A stretch of 64,000 bases of DNA. It comes from Acidobacteriota bacterium. Its GTDB lineage: Bacteria; Acidobacteriota; Blastocatellia; Pyrinomonadales; Pyrinomonadaceae. The notes beneath the pieces were generated by a model, which saw only the letters and a program-made list of their open reading frames with translations, searched no databases and was not told the DNA's origin. A program made the position numbers and the translations under genes. The DNA is taken from positions 4,288,001-4,352,000 of the forward strand of contig CP065003.1 of the NCBI GenBank assembly GCA_016700175.1. Reading direction: 5' to 3'. Of the stretch, positions 24,850-32,868 are shown in pieces (the stretch's first letter is position 1; each line of letters starts with the position of its first letter).

Positions 24850-25254
24850 TTAATTTGGCTTGCTTAACCAGTCATTCTCCTCAAACCAAGTATGAAGGTC
24901 TTCTGAAAAGGCAACGATATCGAATTCAAGCTTCGGATACTTTCTCAAGGCATCAGGAATTTGTTGAAGCATTGCTGACGCCACAGTGTCTCTCCGTTGA
25001 ATCTGGTCGGTGTTCGACATGACCACAAAATCCAACATGACATCAAGGTATAGTGTGTTATCAATCCGCGAAAAACGAACTGACCCTTTCGGGTTGGTGT
25101 TAGGAGGCAAGCAATTCAAAACTGCAAAGATCTCGAATTGCGATATTCCGTAGTTTCGCTCGATAAACCACTTAAAGAGCCCTTCGTTTAGTCTAAGGGA
25201 GATTTCACCCACCCCTGTGTTAACGTGACTCCTCGCAGACATTCTAAACTTCAT
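24850..25254 (-). CDS. Orphan protein of unknown function, AT-richer than its neighbours
   Basis: 134 residues, MKFRMSARSHVNTGVGEISL to WLSKPN. No family is recognised; it has mixed alpha/beta character with a segment LYLDVMLDFVVMSNTDQIQR and an acidic C-terminus. Base composition is visibly lower in GC than the surrounding genes and it lies between the IS200-type transposase and a REP array, suggesting horizontal acquisition. It could be cargo or a relic of a mobile unit. Confidence 0.5.
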   Translation of the reverse strand: MKFRMSARSHVNTGVGEISLRLNEGLFKWFIERNYGISQFEIFAVLNCLPPNTNPKGSVRFSRIDNTLYLDVMLDFVVMSNTDQIQRRDTVASAMLQQIPDALRKYPKLEFDIVAFSEDLHTWFEENDWLSKPN

Positions 25255-25271
25255 GCTTAAGAAACTCTTGC

Positions 25272-25425
25272 GATGGCGGCTAAAGCCGCCTAATGTGGCT
25301 TCGTCAGGCTGTTAACCCCCCGCTAAAGCGAGGGGCAACTGATGGCGGCTAAAGCCGCCTGAAACTGCTTCGTCGATCTTTAATCCCCCCGTTAAAACGG
25401 GAGGCAACTGATGGCGGCTGAGATC
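25272..25425. repeat. BIME-like tandem of 69-bp units with paired hairpins
   Basis: Two full units (25272-25340 and 25341-25409) and the start of a third repeat with a 69-bp period. Each has GGCGGCTAAAGCCGCC followed about 30 bp later by a second, C/G-rich hairpin (CCCCCGCTAAAGCGAGGGG in unit 1, CCCCCCGTTAAAACGGGAGG in unit 2) and GCAACT. Paired inverted hairpins of this kind are the organisation of REP/BIME elements propagated by Y1 transposases. Confidence 0.8.
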
Positions 25426-25439
25426 AATGGAAAGCAACA

Positions 25440-25532
25440 TTGACTCCGACATCAATCCACCCTATCAATTCCATCCGTGTTCATCCGTGTTCAAATTTCT
25501 TCCCTTCGTGAAATTCGTGTAATTCGTGGCTA
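25440..25532. repeat. CACGAATT-type element at the NCS1 transporter stop
   Basis: CATCCGTGTTCATCCGTGTTC (two parts) and CTTCGTGAAATTCGTGTAAT then TCGTGG precede the stop triplet. On the minus strand the gene ends TAG-CCACGAATTAC, so the element starts with the base after the stop. Confidence 0.8.
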
Positions 25533-27020
25533 ACTCCTCTTTATCCCCATCAGGAACCAATAGACGAAGAAACCTATCCCGAACGTGACGAACCAGGCGT
25601 AAGTATACAACGAATCGAGGAACCCGGGGTCGGCGACCTGGCCGCCCGGAGTTGTCGCCGCTCGCACGAACCCGTACACGACCGGGGCCACCGCGAGCAC
25701 CAGCGCCGCGATCGCCTTCCAGTTGAATCCGCTTCCGTATGCGTACTCGCCATCCGTTCGGAACAGCCCCGCAAGATCGAGCTTCTGACGCCTGATCACC
25801 CAGTAATCGCAGATCAGGATGCCGCCGATCGCGCCCATCAGGCCCGAGTATCCTATCAGCCAGGTAAAAATGTAATCGCCCATCGAGGAAAGCAGCTGCC
25901 AGGGCATCATCAGGATCCCGATCACCGCCGTGATGATGCCGCCGGTTACGTACGAGATCCGCTTAGGGTCCAGGTTCGAGAAGTCGTTCGAGGGCGAGAC
26001 CACGTTTGCCGCCATGTTCGTCGTCAGCTGCGCGACGAATATCACAAGCATCGCGAAAAGGATCACGAGCGCGCTGTCGAACCTCTGGATCAGCGCCACA
26101 GGGTCCGCGATCGCCTCGCCGTAGATGATCACCGTCGCGCTCGTCACCGCGACGCCTATGAACGCGAAGGCGGTCATCGTGAACGGAAGCCCTAGCGCCT
26201 GGCCGAGCATCTGCGATCTCTGCGAACGCGCGTATCTTGTGAAATCCGGAATGTTCAGCGAAAGCGTCGCCCAGTAGCCGACCGATGCCGTCAAAGCACC
26301 CGGGAAGATCACCCAGAAATTCGCTTCCTGAGTTTGTAGAGCATCCGATCCGGCAAGGACGTTTCCGAGCCCGCCAGCCGCATACGACGCCCAGACAAGG
26401 AGGACAAGGCCGCCGAGCAGCAGGAGCGGCGCAGCCCAGGATTCGAGATACTTGATCCCCTCGATGCCCTTAAGGATGATCACGACCTGTATCGCCCAGA
26501 AGATGAAGAACGCCAGCCACGTGTGAAGCGGGACGCCTCCGATCTGCGATGTCATCGATGCCCAACCGCTCCAGACCGCGGTGAAAAGCGCGTCGAGCGC
26601 CGTTCCGCCGATCCACGTCTGGATCCCGAACCATCCGCAGGCGACGATCGCACGCAAAATCGCCGGGATGTTCGCGCCCTTCGTCCCGAACGAGGCGCGG
26701 CACAAGACGGGGAACGAGATCCCGTATTTCGTGCCTGCGTGCGCGTTAAGCACCATCGGGATCAGCACGATAGTGTTTCCGAGCAGTATCGTCAGCATCG
26801 CCTGCCACCAGTTCATCCCCTGCGAGATAAAGCTCCCACCGAGAAGGTAGGTCGTGATGACGACGCTCATCCCGATCCAGAGCGCGGCGATGTTCCAGGT
26901 GCTCCACGTGCGCTGTTCGATCGAAGTCGGCGCGAGGTCCTCGTTCCAGAGCGGCGAACCGGACAGGTCTTCGGCCAGTTCTTCGAATTCCGATTCGGTT
27001 ACGGCGATCTCTTCATTCAT
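25530..27020 (-). CDS. NCS1-family nucleobase/hydantoin/allantoin transporter
   Basis: 496 residues with about 12 membrane helices. The NCS1 hallmarks are present: WNIAALWIGMSVVITTYLLG, GTKYGISFPVLCRASFGTKG, VACGWFGIQTWIGG, and SLNIPDFTRYARS. These proteins import uracil, allantoin, hydantoin, cytosine or thiamin with a cation. Its position within the reductive pyrimidine cluster makes uracil, dihydrouracil or hydantoin the likely substrate. It is followed on its 3' side by a CACGAATT element and lies 34 bp after the peptidase-like gene start region on the same strand. Confidence 0.9.
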   Translation of the reverse strand: MNEEIAVTESEFEELAEDLSGSPLWNEDLAPTSIEQRTWSTWNIAALWIGMSVVITTYLLGGSFISQGMNWWQAMLTILLGNTIVLIPMVLNAHAGTKYGISFPVLCRASFGTKGANIPAILRAIVACGWFGIQTWIGGTALDALFTAVWSGWASMTSQIGGVPLHTWLAFFIFWAIQVVIILKGIEGIKYLESWAAPLLLLGGLVLLVWASYAAGGLGNVLAGSDALQTQEANFWVIFPGALTASVGYWATLSLNIPDFTRYARSQRSQMLGQALGLPFTMTAFAFIGVAVTSATVIIYGEAIADPVALIQRFDSALVILFAMLVIFVAQLTTNMAANVVSPSNDFSNLDPKRISYVTGGIITAVIGILMMPWQLLSSMGDYIFTWLIGYSGLMGAIGGILICDYWVIRRQKLDLAGLFRTDGEYAYGSGFNWKAIAALVLAVAPVVYGFVRAATTPGGQVADPGFLDSLYTYAWFVTFGIGFFVYWFLMGIKRS

Positions 27021-27054
27021 GGCGGCGATCCCTCCAATCCGAAAACGCTAACGC

Positions 27055-28533
27055 TTATCTGCCCGGGCCGGTTGCGAGCCATCTTTCCATCACCTCGCGG
27101 ACGTCGCTTTCCTTCACGCCGACCGGCTTTGCGATCAGCCCCGGAAGTTCCTCAAGCGCGAACGGGCGCTTGTTCTCGACCCCCCAATTGACCATCGCCC
27201 GAAGCGAATCGCGAAGCCTTTTCTTGCCGTTCGTTCTCTCGCGGATCAGGCGGTCGATCTCGTCCGCCATCAGTGCGCCCTTCGAAAAAAGCGTGCGTCC
27301 CGTTCGGAAGTCCTCCGAATACATCACCGAGCCTATCCTGGAAAGCTCCTGCAAGGGCATGTCGCGGATGAACGCCGGCTGGCTTTCGACGTATTCCCTC
27401 AGCGAAGAAAGATATCTCTCACGCCACGCCTTCCCCTCGTCCGCAGGCATCGAGTCGGCACGGATCTCGATCATCGCGAACCGCGCGAATCCCTCGTTGA
27501 ACCAGACCGTGTCGATCAGAGGCGGAAGCTCCCAGGTGAATGGAAGGTACCCTTTCCCGTAAACCTTTTTCGGGATCCAGGAATGCGCGATGTGGTGGAT
27601 GAAGTTCAGCTCGTCCCTGACGAACTCCGCCTCCGGCGTTTCCTTTGTATATGCGCGATCGAGACCAAGGTAAAAAGTGCCGCTCTTTGAGTGCTCCATG
27701 CTGAAACCGTAGCGATGCAGTTCGGATTTCGGCTTCAGGATCTGAATGTGCGCCGTGTAGAAGTCGAAAGGAGCGTCGCCGAAGTAGTTGACTACCTTCT
27801 CAAAAGCTCTGGCGAACACCGTTGAGTGTTGCGAGAAGTTCGTTTCGGTTTCGGAATAGAGAGCGATGAAAGATGCCGGTTTGGTATCGAGCCTGAAGAT
27901 CTCGAGATCCGGACCCATCAATACCTGGGAATCCGCCAATTCGAAGAAATCCGCGGCCGATGCTTCGGCCCTCCCTTTATCGGGAAGGTACTTGGGCGCC
28001 AACGTAGTGAACACGGGCCAATCTTCCGGACCGTTTACGTTCAGGTTGATCGGATGGTCCTGGTAACCGTCAATGTATCCGAACACCGAGTAGCCGAGCA
28101 GACCAACGTACCCGGACCTTGCTATCGATTGATCTGCCGCTGAGAGGACTTCAGATTCGAGACGGTCTAGATCTACTTCATAAACAACTTTCGAGACTCC
28201 ATTCTCGGCATCTGCAACGTTCCATCTGGGGCCGTCTTCTGCCCGCACAACAGCGAGCGCTTTTCCGGACGGAGAGTAAGCCCGAAAATTCATCACGAAA
28301 CGGTCATAGAGCTGAAGTCCGTAACCGCTTGGAATCGCGCGAGGTATGACGAAGGCGGCCGGCGACTTCAACGGTTGTGCGGCCGAGATGGAGACCTTCA
28401 GGCGTGCCGGGGAATCGGTCGAGTACGAAACTGAATAGAGAAACGATTGTTGCGCAGAAACGAATGCGGCGAAGAAGATGATCAGGATGCCGGCCCGGCC
28501 TGCGAGCAAGGGAAAGAGTGCCTCTCTTTTCAT
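27055..28533 (-). CDS. M61-like peptidase homologue with HHxxH instead of HExxH
   Basis: 492 residues with a signal peptide (FFAAFVSAQQ). The N-terminal beta domain and the core resemble M61 glycyl aminopeptidases: FIHHIAHSWIPKKVYGKGYL, LPFTW, and VWFNEGFARFAMIE. In M61 enzymes the first motif is HExxH with Trp and Lys following and the third zinc ligand in the WF.EG motif. Here the residue in the catalytic Glu place is His, giving HHIAH, while the other landmarks remain. The protein may still bind zinc but lack normal peptidase activity, or use another base. No PDZ domain is evident at the C-terminus. Confidence 0.7.
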   Translation of the reverse strand: MKREALFPLLAGRAGILIIFFAAFVSAQQSFLYSVSYSTDSPARLKVSISAAQPLKSPAAFVIPRAIPSGYGLQLYDRFVMNFRAYSPSGKALAVVRAEDGPRWNVADAENGVSKVVYEVDLDRLESEVLSAADQSIARSGYVGLLGYSVFGYIDGYQDHPINLNVNGPEDWPVFTTLAPKYLPDKGRAEASAADFFELADSQVLMGPDLEIFRLDTKPASFIALYSETETNFSQHSTVFARAFEKVVNYFGDAPFDFYTAHIQILKPKSELHRYGFSMEHSKSGTFYLGLDRAYTKETPEAEFVRDELNFIHHIAHSWIPKKVYGKGYLPFTWELPPLIDTVWFNEGFARFAMIEIRADSMPADEGKAWRERYLSSLREYVESQPAFIRDMPLQELSRIGSVMYSEDFRTGRTLFSKGALMADEIDRLIRERTNGKKRLRDSLRAMVNWGVENKRPFALEELPGLIAKPVGVKESDVREVMERWLATGPGR

Positions 28534-28563
28534 CGTTGTGTCGTTACGGGCTCCAGATCCGGC

Positions 28564-29403
28564 CTATTCAAAAAGCTGCCACTTGATCCTCGTATACGCG
28601 ATCCGGAATCCGTTCTTCTGGGCGTTTCTCTGCGACTGGCTTCCGGGCGCGGCTCCCATCATCGCAAGTGTGCAGCCTTTTTCGGCGGCAAACGAGAGCC
28701 GGTCGCGAAGAAGTGCGCCTTGCGCCCCTTTTCGCCTCGCCTCTGGAACCGTGCTGGCTCCCGCAAGTATGCAAACGTCGTCGAAGATCGCGAGCATTCC
28801 GGTCGCGATCGGTTCGCCTTCAAGCTCGGCGAGATAGGGAAAAGAGCCGGGGCACTGCGCGCTGACGCTTCCGAAATTGAACATGAAGTCCGCGAGTTCG
28901 GCGTGCTCGCTCGCCCATCCGGCAGCCGAGGTGCGGGCCCAGAGCTCGTGCTCGCCCTCTTCGATAACGCGCGTCGAAACCGGCGAACTGTTCCGCGGCG
29001 TTTCGCCCGCCGATCTTTGAAGTTCGCGGCACATCACCGTCGTCAGCTCGATAGGCCTGTATCCTCGTTCACCCAGGAGCGAGAGGATCGACGGGTCGGC
29101 CATCGGGCTGACCTCGTGAAAAACGGGAGCTCCGCGTTCGCGAAAGAACTCCTCCAGCTTGTCCAGATGTTCGCCGGTCGCATTTTCGAATACGCCCAGG
29201 CCGAACGTCTGCGTCAGAGGCGATTCCGCGCCGTCGAACATCGCGTAGGCGCCGCCGACCTCGATCCATTCGGCGCCGCTTTCGGGCTCAAGCCGCGCGC
29301 GTGTTTCGACGAAATCGGCGCTTGCGCGCGCTTCGGTTCGTTCGAGCTTCTGAGATAAGTTCTTGTCGGCAATGATCATCGTATCGAAGAATAATTTAGT
29401 CAC
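28564..29403 (-). CDS. GNAT-family N-acetyltransferase
   Basis: 279 residues. The C-terminal half has the GNAT core: PYLAELEGEPIATGMLAIFD, CILAGASTVPEARRKGAQGA (acetyl-CoA loop RRKGAQGAL), and a closing AQKNGFRIAYTRIKWQLF. The N-terminal half (residues 1-130) looks like a degenerate GNAT-like domain (FEREFFRERGAPVFHEVSPM region), as in double-GNAT proteins. Substrate unknown. An alternative start is ATG 29379. Confidence 0.8.
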   Translation of the reverse strand: MTKLFFDTMIIADKNLSQKLERTEARASADFVETRARLEPESGAEWIEVGGAYAMFDGAESPLTQTFGLGVFENATGEHLDKLEEFFRERGAPVFHEVSPMADPSILSLLGERGYRPIELTTVMCRELQRSAGETPRNSSPVSTRVIEEGEHELWARTSAAGWASEHAELADFMFNFGSVSAQCPGSFPYLAELEGEPIATGMLAIFDDVCILAGASTVPEARRKGAQGALLRDRLSFAAEKGCTLAMMGAAPGSQSQRNAQKNGFRIAYTRIKWQLFE

Positions 29404-29523
29404 CGATTAAAGGGATCAAGATGATGCAGAGAGGCATTTGTTCAGTAGATCCGGCGCCGCAGATAATGGGGTTACTGAATGGGTCGGTATGCGTCCGTCT
29501 CCTTCATCGCTGGCAAGAATACC

Positions 29524-29901
29524 TCATTTCGGCCCGTTCATACGCAGCCAGTTCAGCGCTTTTTCTGAATCGGGAAAGAACTTCACGCGCACGCCGCTTA
29601 TCTTCGCCATCGTTTTGAAAAGCGCGGCCAGCGGTGTGGGTTCCCAGTCCGGGATGCTGAAGGCCAGCCACAGATGCGGCACGGCCGCGGTGCTTTTGCC
29701 CGCGTCGATGACATCGTCGGTTTCGCGGTCTTCCCTGGGTATCTCGCCTTCGACCAGCACGCGGCGAGTATCGAATTCGAGGCAGGCGTCATGCAAATGT
29801 TTCCAGAATGCCTTGCGGTTCTCGGCGTTCACCTTGTAGTCGGGCGCGAGGACCACGAGTAAATGGTCCTCCCGGAACTCGATGCTGTAGCCTTTGGACA
29901 T
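29524..29901 (-). CDS. Small STAS/SpoIIAA-like protein
   Basis: 125 residues. A short N-terminal strand pair (YSIEFREDHLLVVLAPDYKV), a helix (NRKAFWKHLHDACLEF), VLVEGEIP, and the ending VRVKFFPDSEKALNWLRMNG match the layout of SpoIIAA-like STAS domains, which end in a helix with the F.d...A..WL motif. No phosphorylatable Ser is obvious. It lies 22 bp before dihydropyrimidinase's 3' end on the same strand; a functional link is not evident. Confidence 0.6.
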   Translation of the reverse strand: MSKGYSIEFREDHLLVVLAPDYKVNAENRKAFWKHLHDACLEFDTRRVLVEGEIPREDRETDDVIDAGKSTAAVPHLWLAFSIPDWEPTPLAALFKTMAKISGVRVKFFPDSEKALNWLRMNGPK

Positions 29902-29923
29902 ACATAGCGCCGCGTTGGGGCGG

Positions 29924-31303
29924 TCAGATCGCCACGCACTCGCCTCGCTTCAAAAACCGGCCATCACCCTTCTTGCCTTTGTACTCTCCGTTCTCGATGA
30001 CGACCTTCCCTCGCGAGAGGACGGTCTCGACCACGCCGCGCACCTTCTTTCCTTCGTAGGCATTGTAATCGACATTCATATGGTGGGTCTCCACCGAAAG
30101 CGTCTGCGACCTGTCCGGATCGAAGATGACAATGTCGGCGTCCGATCCGACCGCAATAGTGCCTTTCTTAGGGAAGAGGCCGAACATCTTTGCGGCCGCG
30201 GTCGAGGTGATCTCGACGAAGCGGTTGAGCGAAATGCGGTTCTCGTGGACGCCTCCGTTGTAGATCAAAGACATTCTGTTCTCAACGCCCGGGGCTCCGT
30301 TCGGGATCGCCGCGAAGCTGTCTTTTCCGAGTTCCTTCTGCTCTTTCATACAGAACGGACAGTGATCGGTCGATACGACCTGCAGGTCGTCCATCTTGAG
30401 TCCTTTCCACAGTTCCGCGTGATTGTGCTTCTCGCGAAGCGGAGGCGTCATCACGTATTTCGCGCCTTCAAAGTCGTCGCCGTAATCGTCGATCGAGAGA
30501 AAAAGGTACTGCGGACAGGTTTCTGCGAAGGCCGGAATGCCGCGATCCCGCGCCTCCCGGACCTGGTTCAAAGCGTCCGTGCAGGACAGATGGACGATGT
30601 AGACAGGAGATTCCGCCATCTCGGCGATCGCGATCGCCCGGTGCACGCCTTCCGCTTCCGCGATCGTCGGCCGCGTGAGCGCGTGGTACTTGGGCGCCGT
30701 CCGTCCTTCGGCGAGCGCGCGCCTGATGATCTCGTCGATGACGATCCCGTTCTCGGCGTGCATGCAGATCAGCCCGCCCCGCTCGCCGGCGGCGGACATC
30801 GCCCGGAAAATGGTCGCGTCGTCGGCGAGGAACACGCCCGGATAGGCCATGAACAGCTTGAAGCTGGTGATGCCCTCGTCCATCAGCGTGTACATCTCTT
30901 CGGTGTGCTTGTCCTCGAAGTCGGTCGTGATCAGGTGGAATCCGTAATCGATCGCGGTCTTGCCTTCGGCCTTGGCGTGCCATTTATCGACGCCGGCGAT
31001 CATCGATTCGCCTTTCGTCTGGACCGCGAAATCGATGATCGTGGTCGTGCCTCCGTGCGCGGCGGCGCGCGTTCCCGTTTCGAAGTCGTCGGACGATTCG
31101 GTGCCTCCGAAGGGAAGTTCCATGTGGGTATGCGGATCGATCCCGCCGGGAATGACGAGCTTGCCCGACGCGTCGATGACCTTGTCGGCGTCGATATCGA
31201 GCGATTTCCCGATCGTCGTCACGGTCTCGCCGTCGATGAAGATGTCGGCGGTGTAGTCGTCGACTGCGGTTACTATTCGTCCGTTCTTAATGAGAGTTTT
31301 CAT
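29924..31303 (-). CDS. hydA: Dihydropyrimidinase (D-hydantoinase)
   Basis: 459 residues. The cyclic amidohydrolase metal site is complete: PGGIDPHTHMELPFGGTESS (HxH near residue 58), the Lys expected to be carboxylated in ITSFKLFMAYPGVF (about 148), later His in ICMHAENG and IVHLSCTDAL, and Asp in VSTDHCPF. It opens dihydrouracil and dihydrothymine to N-carbamoyl-beta-amino acids in the cytoplasm. With preT/preA and the nitrilase it forms the central step of the local reductive pathway. The region between it and the serine hydrolase gene contains degenerate CACGAA/CACAAA repeats. Confidence 0.95.
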   Translation of the reverse strand: MKTLIKNGRIVTAVDDYTADIFIDGETVTTIGKSLDIDADKVIDASGKLVIPGGIDPHTHMELPFGGTESSDDFETGTRAAAHGGTTTIIDFAVQTKGESMIAGVDKWHAKAEGKTAIDYGFHLITTDFEDKHTEEMYTLMDEGITSFKLFMAYPGVFLADDATIFRAMSAAGERGGLICMHAENGIVIDEIIRRALAEGRTAPKYHALTRPTIAEAEGVHRAIAIAEMAESPVYIVHLSCTDALNQVREARDRGIPAFAETCPQYLFLSIDDYGDDFEGAKYVMTPPLREKHNHAELWKGLKMDDLQVVSTDHCPFCMKEQKELGKDSFAAIPNGAPGVENRMSLIYNGGVHENRISLNRFVEITSTAAAKMFGLFPKKGTIAVGSDADIVIFDPDRSQTLSVETHHMNVDYNAYEGKKVRGVVETVLSRGKVVIENGEYKGKKGDGRFLKRGECVAI

Positions 31304-31392
31304 GATTTCTCAGCCACGGAGTCACACAAAGGGGCACGAAAGGGATGCCGAGCGCCTATTTGTGTTTCTTTATGTCCCTTGGCGGTTAACTC

Positions 31393-32769
31393 CTAATCCT
31401 GATCCAGATCGAAGACCGAGATCTTTCCGTCCTTGTCTATCACTGCCTTGACGAAGAAAGTGGTCTTAGCGTGCTCAGCGCGTATGCTGAATTCGCGTCC
31501 CCAATCCGTTTCCTCTTCATCCAATAGCAGAAGCCGTTTGACCGGCCCTTCTTCGCCCGGCCACTTGAAAAGCTCCTGCAACTCGCCTCTGATCTTCACC
31601 AAAAGCTCTTCCGAGAAGAAGCCGCTTTCGAAATCTCCGGCCGCGATCTTCTCATACACTTCGCATATCTTACCGATATCGCCGACTTGGGCCGCGCTCA
31701 CGACCCTTGGCTTCAATGAAGGATCGGCTTCCTCGGCAATGTAATGTGCGAACCTTGAGGGGTCCATCTGCCGCAGGTTTCCAAAGACGATCACGGTAAG
31801 CCGGTTGTCCGGATATCTGGTGATAAATGACTGGAATCCCTGCCATGAACCTCCGTGCTCGATGATCCTGCGGGAGTTCACCCGCTTGAGCACCCATCCG
31901 AAGCCGTAATGGGACGTCCTGCCGTTGTTCAGCTTCACCGGCGTCCACATTTCATCGTAGGACTTCTGGCTGAGCAATTTGCGGTCGCGGAGCGCGGCGT
32001 CCCATTTGATCAGGTCGGCCGAAGTGAAATAGAGCGCGCCGTCGCCGGTCGAGTTCGCAGTCGGCGATACCCAGTTTTGGTTCTTTAGTTCTCCATCAAC
32101 GAGCCGATATCCCGCTGCCCGGTTTGGAACTATGTCGCTTTCGCTGATCACGCGCGCCGTTTTCATTCCAAGCGGTTTGAACACCCGTTCCTGAAGGAGA
32201 TCGCCGTAGAACTGGCCGGACACCTTGCCTACCATTACACCGAGAACCAGATATCCGAGGTTGCTGTACATCCACCGTTCGCCTGGCTTGAAGGCGGTTG
32301 GGATCTTTTTCGCCATTTCAAGCATTTCATCTTCGGTGTAGTCCTTGCGAAAATCCCAATCGTAATCGGTCATTCCGGACGTGTGGGTTAGTAGGTGACG
32401 GACCGTAATATTTGACCAACTCTCGGGAACATCGCCCAGGTAGGCGCTTATCTTCTCGTCGAGCCTGATCTTGCCGTCTTCGACAAGGAGCATCACCGCG
32501 AACGAGGTGAACTGCTTTCCGATCGAACCGGACTGGAATACGGTCTCTGGCTTTACCGGAACGCTGTGCTCGACGTTGGCGAGTCCGTAGCCTTTGACGA
32601 CAACCGGCTTACCGTCCTTGACGACCGCAAGCGACAAGCCTGGAACTTTCTGTTCCCCCATCTGCCTGCGAACGACATCGTCGATTTTCTCTTCGAGCGA
32701 GGGTTGAGCGGAAGCTGTGATCGCGAGAAGAAGGATGAGCGAGTGCAGGAGGGCGATTCTGGTTTCCAT
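31393..32769 (-). CDS. Exported serine hydrolase, beta-lactamase class C family
   Basis: 458 residues from ATG 32769, chosen because it gives a clean signal peptide (METRIALLHSLILLLAITAS); an ATG at 32793 is also in frame. The SxxK motif is SIGKQF (after FQSG), the Tyr motif is YSNLGY, and the HxG-type third motif is IEHGGSWQGFQS. This group includes esterases, D-aminopeptidases and beta-lactamase-like enzymes; which applies is unknown. It separates dihydropyrimidinase from the aminotransferase. Confidence 0.85.
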   Translation of the reverse strand: METRIALLHSLILLLAITASAQPSLEEKIDDVVRRQMGEQKVPGLSLAVVKDGKPVVVKGYGLANVEHSVPVKPETVFQSGSIGKQFTSFAVMLLVEDGKIRLDEKISAYLGDVPESWSNITVRHLLTHTSGMTDYDWDFRKDYTEDEMLEMAKKIPTAFKPGERWMYSNLGYLVLGVMVGKVSGQFYGDLLQERVFKPLGMKTARVISESDIVPNRAAGYRLVDGELKNQNWVSPTANSTGDGALYFTSADLIKWDAALRDRKLLSQKSYDEMWTPVKLNNGRTSHYGFGWVLKRVNSRRIIEHGGSWQGFQSFITRYPDNRLTVIVFGNLRQMDPSRFAHYIAEEADPSLKPRVVSAAQVGDIGKICEVYEKIAAGDFESGFFSEELLVKIRGELQELFKWPGEEGPVKRLLLLDEEETDWGREFSIRAEHAKTTFFVKAVIDKDGKISVFDLDQD

Positions 32770-32787
32770 AATGGGTGTGTTGATCAA

Positions 32788-32868
32788 AGGCATCAGTTGC
32801 TCCCGCTAAAACGGGGGGCGCAACTGATAAAACCCAAAATTCGTGTTCCTTCGTGTATCTTCGTGGTC
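32788..32868. repeat. REP-like palindrome and CACGAA element between the hydrolase and aminotransferase genes
   Basis: ATCAGTTGC-TCCCGCTAAAACGGGGGGC-GCAACTGAT (about 32790-32828) is a long palindrome whose arms and core recur at 24.2 and 25.3 kb. It is followed by TTCGTGTTCC, TTCGTGTATC and TTCGTGG, which on the minus strand abuts the aminotransferase stop as TGA-CCACGAAGATACACGAAG. Confidence 0.8.
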
